From Trichuris trichiura (lineage: Eukaryota > Nematoda > Enoplea > Trichinellida > Trichuridae), in assembly GCA_037903355.1 (NCBI GenBank), contig JBAJFE010000010.1:434001-498000 (forward strand): a DNA stretch of 64,000 nucleotides, written 5' to 3'. Made by a program: the position numbers and the translations under genes. How positions within the stretch are numbered: the stretch's first letter is position 1; every line of letters begins with the position of its first letter. Under the pieces are notes generated by a model. It did no database searches and had not been told where the DNA came from. It worked only from the letters and a program-made list of their open reading frames with translations. Below are positions 21,113 to 32,754 of the stretch, one piece after another.

Positions 21113-24100
21113 AACCTACTGTTAAGCACCAAACCGTGAGAACGAAAGGACTCAAGGACAGAACGCGCTGACCATTCGATAGTTTCGTTAGGTCGTTCCG
21201 TTTTCTTCTGAAGTAAAGTTCATTTTGCACATGGCTGCTCGCATGCCAAACAGTATACACGATTAAATACCTGTCTATGTCTTCGACAAGCCGGTACAGT
21301 TAAATATCGTTCGAGTCCCATTCGAGCCGCCGCCCGGAAAACCCTCGCAGCTCTGACTGACAACCCATTGTAGCTATGATGGACATTCCTATTTTTAATG
21401 CTCCCTTTATTTCTTACGAACAGCTTTCAACATAGCCTTTCCCATTACGACGGCGCGCCGAAATCCACTTCGAATCATAAGTCGAAAATATTTTCAGTTT
21501 ACGTTTGATCTGCGCGGTTGGAAGCGTTGGTATCCAAATAATAATGCCATGCATTTTCTATTTATGCTTACACTGCATGCAGCGGCCACATTTCCTTGAA
21601 GAAGCTCCTTTCAAAAAAAACAAACGCATTCATCAACGATAAATAACAATGGTAACACGAGGAACTACATGTAAACAACGTGCATCAGCGAGGCGGGACA
21701 CATGGTGGCGACTTCTCGCAAATGTTGTGGAACGCTTCATTGTCTTTCCCCATCTGCACACCATTAAATCCTTTAAATAGAAGTCCATCATGTTCCTGTG
21801 TGTGTGCTGATTCATTCTTCATCGTGGCACTTCTGCTGTGACTACATAGACTCCATCTTCAGCGTGTGAGTTGCACGATTCGTTTTGTAAACAAAATAAT
21901 CTGAATGCTTAATGCGAAGATGCAGTTATCCTTCCTGCAGCTGCTTGCAGTAAGCGCGCGCTACTTATCTTTTATGATTGTACACTCAGCTCGAATGTAT
22001 TACCTTATGAGTGGTATCAAAGTGTTGCTCGAATGGTCTTCTACGTGAACGATGATGCATTCGCGCGTTTTTCGCAAAGTGTCAACGAATAACCATTGTT
22101 ATTCCTGCTGTACATGCGGCCGCATTAGATTTTTTCCGCGAGAAGAAGAGACTCTCATTTATCTCAGCCGTTCGACAAGGTCCTTTGGTAGCTAAAAAAT
22201 GCGTTGTATGGATGGTAACATAAGGGTTCGTATCCTGCTGTTCCACTGCAAGACCGCTTTCCTGTTAAAACCTGAAACACATCCAGCAGAACGGCTGTAA
22301 ATAGAAAAGAGCACTGCTGTTGCGCGAATGCGTCGCACAGGACAACTAATCTTCGTATTCCTGAATGCTCACGCGCAAAGGAGGACCAGCACCTCGCTAT
22401 ACTTCAACTTGTGGCTTTAACAATACGTTGAAATTGAACATCATTCCTATTTACTACCATCCTTACTATCCAGCGTTGTGTATGTACGGATAGATAATTC
22501 TTTACGGCAACAGAAGCTAATCCACCTCTATGTACCAGCATGAGACGTCTGACCGCCTCCGTTGGTTTAAGCGTGGCTAGGAAGCAAGCTAGCCAACAAA
22601 GCTATTCCGTTTAGAGTGAGCTCTAAAAGTCTGGCGCGTTTCTGACTCAAGTTTTCTCTTCGCTCGATCCTTGGTCTTCAGCCAGATCGCTACAAGTGAC
22701 GAGTAGTGACATCTGCACGTCAACATAAAGCAAAAGAAAAAGTGGCTGAGTTCTGGTAAGGATTCAACCTCGTGAGCAAAGCCTGAATTGTATCGACGAA
22801 AAACTACGCTCCTCGTCTGATGGGTGTTGTGTATCAAAACATATTATGCTCGTTTCCCTTGTTAATCACAATTAGGTCGTTACTCATCGACCCAAAACAA
22901 TATTTGTAACATACTCAGAATTTAACTAACAAGGTCAGCCGAGTCCTATAAAAGGACAACGCGTAAACAACGTTGGACTTCTGGGAATTAGGTGCAAGCT
23001 ACGCTCAACGACTGTGTGACGTTTGACAAAGAAATAAAGCTTACGCCAGCGGACTTAACAATGGGATTGTGAAAGTGTCATACATTTCGAGTAGTTTCCA
23101 AAGAACCAGCCTATTACCACTATAATTTAAGGCGTTTGGCCAGTGCAGTTCAACAGAAAAGGCAGAAGAAGCAACATATCGTCATCCTGCAGCACGGCAG
23201 TGCGCGACCATGCCCAAGAATAATCACAAAAACGAGCCCCCATAAAGCCAGACGGGAGGATTTCCGTTACCAACTGTTTGCCAGACTTCGCTTCATCTAA
23301 TTACCATTTTTTCTGTTCACATGCTGTCATATATCGCAGCGTTTTCTTCAACAATGATAGAATTCCAAAAATGGCTATTTGACCTCTTCTCCTCCTCTGA
23401 ACCCCCGCGCCTTTAGGGACACAGGATAGAACAGCTGGCCAGTCATTGAGAAGTAGCAAATAGCGAAGGAAAATAAACTATTGACCGAACGGTTTGTATA
23501 GTGGAAACTCAATTATCGAAGGTGATTCATACAACGCGTAGTTCGAATTCTGAAAAATGCCGATAACCGACGGCTTTCTTTATTTATCGGTTCTGCTTTG
23601 CCTGCGAGCATTCTAAGTTCTATTTTTTGAAAAGCAGCTCTTGCACCTATCAGCTAACTTGCATTTAAACCATACAAATACGACAAAAACCCAAACCTTT
23701 TAAACAAATCTGTCATCAACATGAACTAGTGAAAAAACTGATAAGCTGAACACAATAGTAGCTTAGCAATAAGCCGAGAAAGCGAGGCAAAGATTATAGA
23801 TGTTCAGACAGCATTTGCTTTAGGACTTTGTACTACTGCTTGCACGCCCAACTGTCCTTACCACTGCTAAAGTAAAAGTAGTTTGCTCTGAGACCAATTT
23901 ACCGAATTGTAGGAACGACACAAAGCGTAAGGCGGTGTATCAAAAAAACTAAACTATTTCTTCAAAGAAGAAGAAAGCTTGCAAAATTGACATCGTTCAT
24001 TGCACTATGATTCTACTGTTCTGCTCGCCGAATTCCGATAATCGAAAAGGTCGAGAAAGCGGAGTGAACTTACGAAGCAACCTAGTAAATAAAGCGTGGG

Positions 24101-24170
24101 CGGACTACACTACCGCTACTGGCTCAAACGTCGATCGTGATTAGTCAGCGGTAACCCAGATGGCCTCCCA
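21113..24170. other. Intergenic; possible old Tigger-like MITE near 23505-24060
   Basis: No gene was recognised in about 3 kb between the two histone loci. The segment beginning GTGGAAACTCAATTATCGAA at about 23502 and ending near 24060 with TTCCGATAATCGAAAAGG has the feel of decayed Tigger-type termini, but they pair poorly. Confidence 0.35.
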
Positions 24171-24176
24171 GCCGCT

Positions 24177-24184
24177 TATTTATA
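24177..24184 (+). promoter_or_regulatory. TATA box of the H2B gene
   Basis: TATTTATA lies 47 bp before the ATG at 24231. This spacing predicts transcription starting around 24208. It is the main reason for choosing ATG 24231 over the in-frame ATG at about 24195, which would lie upstream of the transcript. Confidence 0.55.
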
Positions 24185-24230
24185 CCGCCGTCGAATGGGC
24201 ATTTGTCATTTCTTGCTCGCAGTTTTTGAG

Positions 24231-24602
24231 ATGGCTGAGAAATCTACTGATGAAAGCGCGATGCAAGCTGGGAGCTCTCGCATGACGACAACGAGTGGTG
24301 ACAAGAAAAGAAGGAAGAAAAGGAAGGAGTCGTTCAGCACTTACATTTACAAAGTGCTGAAGTTATATCATCCTGAACTGGAAATAAGCTGCAAGTCCAT
24401 GTGGATCATGAACAGCTTTGTCAATGACATGTTTGATCGAATAGCATCAGAGGCTTCCCGTCTGGCCCATCACAGCAAGCGCCATACGATCGGCGCGAGA
24501 GAAATCCAAGCTGCAGTTCGGCTTTTGCTGAAGGGTGAGCTCAGCAGGCACGCGGTAAACGAAGGGATAAAGGCAGTAGACAAGTACATGAGCACCAAGT
24601 AG
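24231..24602 (+). CDS. Histone H2B, divergent
   Basis: A 123-residue intronless histone. The tail [18 protein letters not shown] is acidic-to-neutral, unlike the usual Pro/Lys-rich H2B tail, and only KKRRKKRKE keeps the basic patch. The fold follows H2[29 protein letters not shown] (here WIMNSFVND), [40 protein letters not shown]. Several normally invariant positions differ ([21 protein letters not shown] for the usual YNKRSTITS). The TATA box and a perfect 3' stem-loop show a replication-dependent gene type. The changes suggest a specialised variant, perhaps germline, or relaxed constraint. It packages DNA as an H2A-H2B dimer in the nucleosome. Confidence 0.93.
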   Translation: MAEKSTDESAMQAGSSRMTTTSGDKKRRKKRKESFSTYIYKVLKLYHPELEISCKSMWIMNSFVNDMFDRIASEASRLAHHSKRHTIGAREIQAAVRLLLKGELSRHAVNEGIKAVDKYMSTK

Positions 24603-24636
24603 GCGGCAACTCTGTTGCTGTCATTTGACCCCAAAC

Positions 24637-24652
24637 GGCCCTTTTCAGGGCC
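24637..24652 (+). terminator. Histone mRNA 3' stem-loop
   Basis: GGCCCTTTTCAGGGCC forms a perfect 6-bp stem with a 4-base TTTC loop, 35 bp after the H2B stop and preceded by CCCCAAAC and followed by ACTAA. This is the SLBP-binding signal replacing a poly(A) tail on replication-dependent histone mRNAs. Confidence 0.95.
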
Positions 24653-24659
24653 ACTAAAT

Positions 24660-25724
24660 CGAATGCGAATCTTTTTGCACTTTGTAACCGCAGCGCAGTC
24701 ACGCGTTTTTGTCATGCAATGCGCAACTACCGTTTTACACCGTAATGATAGGTGACTTCAGCGAGAGTAGGCAAACTATTCGTCTAATCTGAAAATATGA
24801 GACGACATGGAGCTATGCCGAACGTAGCGTAACGTTCCAATCGTAGGTAATACTAAGGAGAGTTTTGGCGCGTTTGTTGCGGCTAAATATTCCTCAAGCG
24901 AGCTGTTGCGTACATGCACTTCATTTAAATATGAGATGGGACTACGAACATTAGACTGCCCGAAGTTCGTATTCAAGCAGCAAAATTATAGGATCTTTGC
25001 TCTTTCGTCCCTGTTGAAAGTAGCCACAATATGACGTACCTTTCGCTAGTTACTGAATCCATGGAGCAATGTCTTCTCACAGCTGTTAGAGTATCTTAGC
25101 GTCGAATGGGCGTAGAAAATTACTAAACGGAAAATTCACCATGTAATCGTGCACGTAGTTATGGTCATTCCGCCAATTTTGGTATCTATAAATGTTCGGT
25201 GGCTGCTTCCTCCATAAATTATTCACAAACTTGCCACTGCCAATCCCTTTCTTTGCTACCTAAGATGAATACAACCGGATCTCTGATAGTCTCTTCTGTA
25301 TTCAAAACAACAGGTTCTGCCCCGTGCGGACAACGGCTACTTTTGGCCGGGAACAAAAGGGCAAAGACCTGAAGTATTATTTTTAAGTTTAAGAATGAAC
25401 ATTTAGGCGCATTGGAATAAAGTGCGCGAAACGCATGGAGTCTTGCCACTTGTCCCCCTTATCGTTAGGAAAATGCAGGTTCCTTTCAGGCGAACGTGCT
25501 GCCATCCAGTTCTGCCTTATCTGGCAAAAATACCCGCCATCTTCGTTTTCCTTTACCGCAGCCTAAATTAGAATATTCCCTCTTGTTTAGGCGTAGCTTT
25601 AGAGTAGAGTAAATGAGAAAGGGAGTCAAACTTACAGTATGACAATGGGTTCTCGCACCCTAAATACCCTACGTTTGCCGTTGGAATTCAGTAAACAAGA
25701 CGTTTGTTTCTTCTCTTTTTTACG
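24660..25724. other. Intergenic, nothing firm
   Basis: No coding motifs. Around 25470-25560 there is a weak match to 11380-11500 (ATGCAGGT, then CCTTTC). Confidence 0.35.
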
Positions 25725-26095
25725 GGTCTCCCGTTTTTCATCAAAAAGTTTTGTTGCAGAGCTTTCAACCCCAACCATGGGCTGTCGTCAACGAAAACAA
25801 CCAAACAAACAAAACTATCACAAAAGCTCTCCTTGCCTTCACCAGGATCCTCTGGTGAGGAGCTCTTCAGTGTTGCCAGCCGACGTGGTTTTCCGTCAAG
25901 TCGATCCTTAACTCATCGAGGTTCGCTCCACGTGGCCGGTGTTACTTCAGAGCAGCCTTCACGCAGCAGCCCACGGTGAAAGCGCAACATAAAATAACGG
26001 GGAAATCGTTGGAACAGCCACTGTAGGCGGGGTGTAAACAAATGAATTTAAACAGTCTGCTCCACTTCCCTTGAATTTTCATTCCTATTTACTTT
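25725..26095 (-). repeat. PLE terminal-repeat-like unit, copy A
   Basis: Shares about 340 bp at high identity with 30922-31280, including AAAACTATCACAAAAGCTCT, CCTTCACCAGGAT, GAGCTCTTCAGTGTT and AAATAACGGGGAAATCGTTG. A hammerhead-like hairpin marks one end. No coding sequence; it looks like a solo terminal repeat. Confidence 0.75.
25763..25791 (-). ncRNA. Hammerhead-like hairpin, decayed, repeat copy A
   Basis: TTGACGA, extra C, stem AGCCC pairing GGGTT with one G-T wobble, then GAAA. The first core base is T instead of C, so the core is already damaged. Confidence 0.3.
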
Positions 26096-26832
26096 TATCC
26101 TTTTTTCTTTCATCTTTTTTCTCTTTTTTAACCAAAAGTTTGTGGTCACCGTTGTGCCCCTTTTGCTCTTAGTTTCTATTCTTTCTGATTCACAGGAAAA
26201 AGGGATCCTATTCTTCATCGTGTCCTGTCCTTACCCAAGCCTAAGCCAAAATACAGGGCATAAATTTTGGTTTATACTTAATTAAGGGCAAAACAGGACG
26301 GGTCAACATACTCGCCAGCAAAGGTTCAACAAGATGATGATATGTTTGCCACAAGGGAACCTGCATTTTTCGGTCTGTGGGCATCCTCATATAAAGACAA
26401 ATTAATATTCGTACGTAATAAAGTGGACTTCGAAATATACTCGATACGGTGATGCGACGTAATTAAATAATTAGGAAAGCTTTGCGACACTTCTCGCGTA
26501 GCGCCCTGAGATGGCGACAATGATAGAAGAAATGACCTTACTTCAGCGAAAGTACTGCTTGCACTTTCGCGGTCTTCTTACGCTTACGTTTGTAACTCTT
26601 TTTTTACTATTATTTCACGGATGTTTCTCTAGCCTTGTTTTGGGGCTTCAAGATTCTGAACAACAGAGAATGGAAAAATCGACAAGCCAACGCGACAGCA
26701 AACCCGGCCGTGATATCACTCGGTCGCAAATGTCTCACAGTTCGGCGACAACTACACCAAAGTTGTAACTCCAACTTCAAACGTAGGCAACGAATTTATC
26801 ATCAAACAACTATCTTATTAACGACTGTACCA
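26096..26832. other. Intergenic, nothing recognised
   Basis: Open frames at 26511-26768 contain a hydrophobic stretch but no recognised family; probably chance. Confidence 0.3.
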
Positions 26833-26997
26833 ATGTTTCATGTGAAGTTTATTAACGGCTTCTTCCAGTTAGCTCTTTTAGTGGGTTTTTGCATTTCAGT
26901 ATTTCCACTTTACTACAAGTTATTGATGCATAAAGGTTTATTTCAATCAACATCAACAGTTCTTAAGGATCCACAGCTAATACATCGAAGACAATGA
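26833..26997 (+). CDS. Possible small single-pass membrane protein
   Basis: ATG to stop encodes 54 residues: MFHVKFINGFFQ, a strong hydrophobic segment LALLVGFCISVFPLYY, then a polar tail ending DPQLIHRRQ. The size and layout resemble small mitochondrial or ER membrane proteins, but the family is not recognised. It could be the last exon of a longer gene or a chance frame. Confidence 0.3.
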   Translation: MFHVKFINGFFQLALLVGFCISVFPLYYKLLMHKGLFQSTSTVLKDPQLIHRRQ

Positions 26998-27040
26998 GCA
27001 AGAAACGTGGAACTGGAGGCAAGAAATATGCAAAATATAA

Positions 27041-27487
27041 ATCTAACAATGTTTCATTAGCTGCTGGAAACCCTTTCTACAATTCAGCGCTTCAAAAGAA
27101 ACTGGTTTCGCTTTCCACTCGTAAACGCCTGTCGATTCGTATGGTTGGCCATTTTCTGATATGGCAATCGCGTAAATCTTTCTGATATCCTTGTCGAAAC
27201 ATTTTGCCCTCTTCAAATGACATGTCCGCTTTAATTCCATCACATGGGCCATCTCCGCGGCCAGTCATGATTGTCCTTGGTTGAAGAAGCACCTATACCT
27301 ACGGAATTCAATTTACAACTCGGTCAAGAAACTCAACAGCAAAAAGCATTACCAGCTCCATCCGAGGAATGCGGCTCTAAGGCCTCTGACATCCGATTCC
27401 TTAAAATGTGAACAGTTACGGACTGCTGAACTGTGTTCGTACCAATTCAAAGAATGAACTTACCGTAGCGGGATCATCTGTCGCCAT
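27041..27487 (-). CDS. Possible small multi-exon gene of unknown function
   Basis: The minus strand offers ATG at 27487 (MATDDPAT) with donor gtaagt at 27463, exon 27353-27422 (SVTVHILRNRMSEALEPHSS) with donor gtaatg, and an acceptor at 27299. Downstream is an open frame reading KIYAIAISENGQPYESTG to a stop near 27043. The first two junctions are consistent in phase; the third exon needs one more weak intron (about 27178-27243). No family is recognised. A plus-strand frame, MSKKRGTGGKKYAKYKS at 26994, overlaps it and is an alternative. Confidence 0.3.
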
Positions 27488-28133
27488 GTTGCCCTATACT
27501 TGTTCTTCATACAACCCATAAGTAGGTTGTACGCAAGCGAACAAATTCTGAGCAACAAGTTATGCGACTGCCAACGACTCACCGACGATTAACAATGGCG
27601 TACTGTATTCGGAAGCGCGCAAGTTATAACAGAATTACAGTTTGACGCGAATGCGTTTCTAGTCAGAAATACTAAACGAAATGATTAAGGAACAAATCTT
27701 CTGTTGTACCTTATTAAATGAAATACTGGCTAATTCTAAGCCGAAATTTACTCATACGAGATCAAGTTATTTAACTTCCAAAACATATTTCTATGAGTAC
27801 CAAAAGTCTAACAGAGCAGCGCGAAAAATTTAACAGTTTCATTCAGGGTTTCTCAAAGAATTTAAAGCCTTATTTTAACCGTACACACGCAATTGGAAAG
27901 TGAAGATATTCCGCCGACTAAACGTTGTTAGCATCAGCATGTTGTAGTGCGTGGAAGAGAACCAATTTTTCCGGTAAAACAATGTTCGTTTGAAAATCGT
28001 GCTCATGCACGTTCGTACTGTTTTCTACTGCACGTGAGTGTCCTCTAGTGAGCAGTAAAGATGGCAAAATAAAGGAACAATTTCTAGCGTGCATCAGAAA
28101 AACTGAAGCACTGCTGCCACTACCGCTGTTGTA
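27488..28133. other. Intergenic, nothing recognised
   Basis: No coding motif; the long repeat shared with the right edge may begin somewhere in this stretch. Confidence 0.35.
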
Positions 28134-28641
28134 TAGTTGAATAACAGCTTCACAAACAGCAGGATAATATTTTTGCTTAAAGCTAACGGGTTCTAGCGTT
28201 ATCCGTGATGCGCAAGTTGGCTTGGAGCAACTACAAATGGTTTGAAAGAGCCGAGTTATGAAGAATCAAGTTTTCATTTGCGTGACAAAGCAGAAAACCT
28301 TGCCAGCTAATGATACTTAGAGTGAAGTTGAAAGTCCAAAACTCTTCCAAGAAAGAGCTTTATTAATCGACATAAGAATGATGAGGGTTAATTCAACCTT
28401 CCTAACGATTTCGAAACGAATAAACACCATCTAGGAAGGTCGGCTTACGAGACTTCACAATCTCGCGGAAGGTGTGAAGGCAACTAAATTGAATTCTTTG
28501 CTGCAGACGGTCATTCTAAAACTGCTGCCTATCATCATATCGAAACCATTAGATCAAGACAATCCATTAAATTGAGAAACTATTTCCGACAGCTAATTTA
28601 GCCGAAGCCTTCTAGCATTTCATCCTATCTGAAGTGAAATA

Positions 28642-29816
28642 CAGGTGGCCCTCGTTATACGCGGCCTCGGTTTACGCGGATTCTATACAACGCGGTTCGT
28701 TCGGCGCGAAATACTGACGTCACCTTTTACACGGCAGTGCACGAAGTAGAGCCTAGAACAGTCAGTGGTTGCTGGAAGCGTTTGTGGGGAAACACAGTCA
28801 CTGAATGAGAGGACTTAGGCGGCATCGATGAGTAGGTGATGGAAGTAGTGAATATTGCCAAGGAGTTGGGAGGTGAGGGTTTCTCTGACATGGTAGAAGA
28901 TGATATCAGGGAGCACATAGAAGATTGTGGAGAACCGTTCACCAGTTAGGAACTCCAGGAACTGATGCAATCACCTACGGGCAGCGATGACGACGTTATG
29001 GAAGATACAGACGCTCAGATACCCTCGGATTGGATGCTGCAAAAGCTTGCCAGTATTTTCCGGCAAGCTCAGGTCCTAGAGGATTTGATTGCTAAATATG
29101 ATCCATCCATTGAACGTGGCATCACGCTTACATGAAGAATAACGGCTTCGTTTGAAGCCGCTACAAGACTTATTTGATCAAGCGAAGAGAAGGCAGATAC
29201 AGCTCCCTATAATAATGTTTTTAAACAAATCTCCGGCAGCTGCGAAGATTAACATTTTAAGGTGAGAAGCTTTGCTACCAACAAGTTCAAGGAACTTTAA
29301 GACTGGGCGTTCTCCAGGGGATCTGCGCCCAACTACAGAAAGTGGATAAATTGATACAAGATGCCCCAAACGTCTCTGCCGTAAACGTTTTGCTCTATTT
29401 GGATGTGTTCTGCGGGATGTTCACTATTTCTGTTTAACTGCACCTCTATGTTTTATGTTTCCCCTGCACTATACCCAATTCGCGCATTCCCAGGCGTTTA
29501 AAGAAAGCGCATCTCACTTTCATCCTTTAATGTATCTAATGACCTGGACTCTCATGGCTAACCCGATTGGACAAGCGCAGTCTCACTGATGTCATTATCT
29601 CGTAGCTGGATTCCGTAGTACCAGGCTTCAAAGGATCACTAGGTATGATGATAATCGTTCCGGAAGGAATTCAAGGGGACAGGACGAAATACGCAGCTAG
29701 AATACAAGCTATTTAGCCCTTTTTCATAGGGTACCCTATATAACGCGAAATTCGTTTTACGCGGTAAAATTCTCAAAATCTTGGACGAATCGTTCGCGTA
29801 TAACGAGGGCCACCTG
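28642..29816 (+). mobile_element. Tigger-like DNA transposon with transposase fossil
   Basis: Termini CAGGTGGCCCTCGTTATACG inverted at both ends, TA on each side (28640-28641, 29817-29818), length 1175 bp. Between about 28735 and 29135 the plus strand reads VSGCWKRLW, ELGGEGFSDM, then EPFTS, a stop, ELQELMQS, and KLASIFRQAQVLEDLIAKYDPSIER. This is the C-terminal region of pogo/Tigger transposases, with several stops. The catalytic DDE part is missing. Confidence 0.8.
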
Positions 29817-29995
29817 TACTTGTTCCTATTAATATTAGGGGCAAATTTTCCATGAAGCAAATCTTAAAGCGGCATTATATTATCGGAAACGGATTAGTGA
29901 TGAACTACTGCAAGTTGAAATCCTTTGGTAAGCTGAACGAAATGTTCCAAATAAATTGAATTACTATTTCGAAAAAGGAGCGATCCTCCATCTCA

Positions 29996-30022
29996 CCGAG
30001 ACGAAGGTAGAGCGCTCCGAAA
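29996..30022 (+). ncRNA. Decayed hammerhead-like hairpin, end of long repeat copy 1
   Basis: Corresponds to the intact motif at 63285-63312 but reads CCGAGACGA in place of CTGACGA. The GAAA half and the TCC side of the stem remain. Confidence 0.25.
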
Positions 30023-30055
30023 GCTCTGAAATAAAGTTGAGTGCATTGATCCTCC

Positions 30056-30921
30056 ACAATTTTTCTTCATGATCGCTCATCCATCCGTTTGTAGCGCAGT
30101 TGTTTCGTTCAATTACAGAGACCAACACAGACATAAATAAACGGAAAACCGTAGCAGACCTACCAACCATGAAACATCATCTCGTTACGAAGCATTCAAT
30201 ATTGAAAAAGTCCAAGCTTCTAAGAATTCATATGGTTTGTCTTAGTTTGAATTTAGAACAATTAAATCAACGTAAACGAATGCCGACCTGGAAAGTGACG
30301 CATTTAAAAAACTATTGACCCAAACGCATTCATTCTCACAGAGCCCACTTCAATTTACTAAATTACTGAACCACCAAAGCATTGCGCAAAATTGTCTTCA
30401 CGCTTTAGAGTGCATGTCAACTATTAAATCAATTACGTGCTTAACCTTGAGTTTCATCGCCAAGATATTGTATTGCATTTCAGGAACATTGGGGTATATG
30501 CCAAAATCCGGATAATGCCTGGTCCTTAGCATTTCGGACAGCTCACCTCACACTGCACCAATAGTTCTTGCCCAAGACATGATGGATTCATCGCAGCTTA
30601 CCCTAACGAGATAATCGCTCATTGAAATGGCGTAATTTACAACCTATCCGAATACAACCTCAGATTGCGCTTATTTACCGTCAGAACTGCTGTTTCTGCA
30701 GTTCAAATGACCCTCTAACTAAACGCACGAACTTATGCAAACCGAAAACATAGGTCACGAAAGCGGTGTTACTATTGTTATAATTGTTTTTGATGTAGGC
30801 TATCATACACCATGGAGGTGGTGCATCTCTGTGTACTTATCTCCAACCATTCTTTTTAATTGGTTTCCACTTGTTCTTTAACGGGATTCATGTAACGTTT
30901 TTTCCTTTTATCATAGATTTC
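30056..30921. other. Intergenic, nothing recognised
   Basis: Small open frames at 30100-30515 have no recognisable motif. Confidence 0.35.
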
Positions 30922-31280
30922 CCATTTTTCATCAGAAATTTTTCTGCGGAGCTTTCGGCCCCAATCTTGAGCCACCTTCAGCGTAAATAACCAAACAAAA
31001 CTATCACAAAAGCTCTCCTTGCCTTCACCAGGATTCGCTGGTGACGAGCTCTTCAGTGTTACCAGCCGACCTGGTTCCCTGTAGAGTCGATCCTTAACTC
31101 GTCGAAGTTCACTCCACGTGGTCGGTTACTTTAGAGCAGCCATCACGCAATCGCCCCCGGTGAAAGCGCAACATAAAATAACGGGGAAATCGTTGGAACA
31201 GGCACTGTAGGCGGGGTGTAAACAAATAAATTTAAACAGTCTGCTCCACTTCCCTTGAATTTTCTTTCCTAATTTCTTTT
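30922..31280 (-). repeat. PLE terminal-repeat-like unit, copy B
   Basis: Second copy of the unit at 25725-26095, same orientation, differing by scattered substitutions and small indels. Both copies end in CTGCTCCACTTCCCTTGAAT. Confidence 0.75.
30953..30981 (-). ncRNA. Hammerhead-like hairpin, repeat copy B
   Basis: CTGAAGG, one extra base (T), stem GGCTC pairing GGGCC with a T-G wobble, then GAAA. The stem relates to the 17.3 kb copy, and a G-T replacement keeps pairing. Confidence 0.35.
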
Positions 31281-31522
31281 GATAAATTCAATGCTATTTT
31301 GTCGGACCAAACAGCGGTTTACTTTGCAAAGCTTTCTGAAACAAAGAAACGACCTTACCTTTGAATCCTTTGAATAAGCGAACTTTGGAGTCAACAAATC
31401 AAAGTTTATAAAAAGTGCAACGAACAGGAAGAGCATGTACGGTTGAGCAAGTAACGAAGAAGAAAAGAATAAAAAAAACGTCAACACCAAAACTAAAACA
31501 ACAAAAAGAGTACAACGAAGGC

Positions 31523-32098
31523 TCAACCGTACAACTGCTGAAGCCGATTTTCCAATGCAATTCTGCTTGCAATTATCTTCTCGCGAAGTCCTTTCAAAAA
31601 GTTTGCTTCCGCGTACTTGACGGATGTTGCTTGGAATCCCCAACTTCGTACGACGCCCTCAACGCGAAGCCAGTCGCCCACTTTAGCCGGAACAATGTCT
31701 TCATCCTATCAAATATGCAAAGTCACATATCTAAAATGGCAGGCGAAAGAAGCCGTTTCTATATGACGCGTGCGTTAATAAGAAAACATTCTACAACTCT
31801 ATCAAAGCACTGTTCGGCAGGCAGTGCTGGACGGGCCATAACGTACGATGGCATAGTACGTTGCTACTAGACAACCAGTTTGATCTCTGAGGGTAAACTG
31901 CGAACCACCAAATCGATTATAACTTATGTCCGAATCTAGCACCGAGTAGACGTCGAACAACAAGCTTAAGTACAGTCCTTGATATGCACTCCACTCCTTC
32001 ACATTCCGAATAGTGGCATTCAAAGTTAACTGTCTGACAAGAGCTTTATAATTGCCTCTGACGACGTCACTCTGGGCTTGTCTTCGAGAAGACTGCAT
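31523..32098 (-). CDS. Small OB-fold protein, RMI2-like
   Basis: Two exons, 31847-32098 and 31523-31705, joined across a 141-bp intron with matching phase, give 144 residues. The order KALVRQLTLNATI, FTLRDQTGCLVATYY, VGDWLRVEGVVRSWG, then a helix-rich tail, is that of RMI2: OB-fold, length about 147, an RD-x-TG strand, and a V/P-GD...V-GVV strand. RMI2 is the small OB subunit of the BLM-TOP3A-RMI dissolvasome, which unlinks recombination intermediates. Other small OB proteins (TEN1, RPA3, STN1-like) remain possible. Start ATG 32098 is the only upstream in-frame choice in this exon. The gene sits in a run of three minus-strand genes with L11. Confidence 0.5.
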
Positions 32099-32240
32099 GA
32101 AAATTGTGTTTCGATTATTTACTACAAGTCATGATCGACCGTTACCACATCACTACTCTGACCAGTAGCGAGCTTCAGCGGTTCAGCGTGATGGCTAAAA
32201 GTGATGGGGATAAGGCTAAAGGCTTCAGAAATAAGATGGC

Positions 32241-32598
32241 TCAGTCGTACGCAATCGAATCTGCATTTTGAGTTGGTAGCTTGTTACTCGCAGCAGCTGA
32301 GTCGGTAAGCGGAACCGCATTTCTTTCATGCATAGGCCTTACTGCTCCTTTCTTCTGATCGTAAGGACGAAGCTTGCTTCCTTCAATCAAAGAGTTATTA
32401 CCATCAGACCGGTCCATATGTGGATTAGACGGGATCTCTAAAAGAGCAATAGTCGTTGCGTATGGCAAACAATGGCTGACTTCGTCCAGAATTATTCTGC
32501 AGTTCATTCATCAACCGTAGGAAGGGAGACAACGTTTCGTCTGAAAGATGATCGTTGAAAAGGTCAACTTCGGCCGTCGTTCGCTCACTTGAATCCAT
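32241..32598 (-). CDS. Two-exon small protein of unknown function
   Basis: Exons 32481-32598 (ATG) and 32241-32437 (stop) join across a 43-bp GT-AG intron in phase, giving 104 residues. The N-terminus is acidic and helical (MDSSERTTAEVDLFNDHLSD, then ETLSPFLRLMNELQ); the rest is polar and low-complexity, probably disordered. No family recognised. Support is a clean start context, consensus splice sites typical of this genome, and its position between the RMI2-like and L11 genes on the same strand. Confidence 0.5.
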
Positions 32599-32754
32599 GG
32601 ATGCTTCGCCTTCAAACCTGATGTTAATATTTGCAAGGAAGCGTTAACATTTATATTCAGGTACAACATGGCAGTGTGTAGCCAGCCAATAAATAAGTGA
32701 CTGAAGGATAAGAAAAAGCTTTTATTTTGAGGCGAACTTGCGTTAAGACGAGTT

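Larger units (their letters stand above)
28134..30055 (+). repeat. Long dispersed repeat, copy 1, split by a Tigger-like insertion
   Basis: Segments 28134-28641 and 29817-30055 together match the reverse complement of 63270-64000 at high identity (shared: TAACGGGTTCTAGCGTTATC, TTGGCTTGG, AACGATTTCGAAACGAATAA, ATGAACTACTGCAAGTTGAA). A short frame, AAYHHIETIRSRQ, stays open in both copies, so the repeat may once have coded for protein. It ends in a decayed hammerhead-like hairpin, linking it to the PLE-type repeats. The start of the unit is not defined because copy 2 is cut by the window edge. Confidence 0.75.

Noticed and set aside
27043..27292. Histone H4-like start (MTGRG) and LRD-like pieces on the minus strand
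   Set aside because: Only the first five residues and scattered basic residues match, spacing is wrong by about ten residues, and there is no histone stem-loop downstream.
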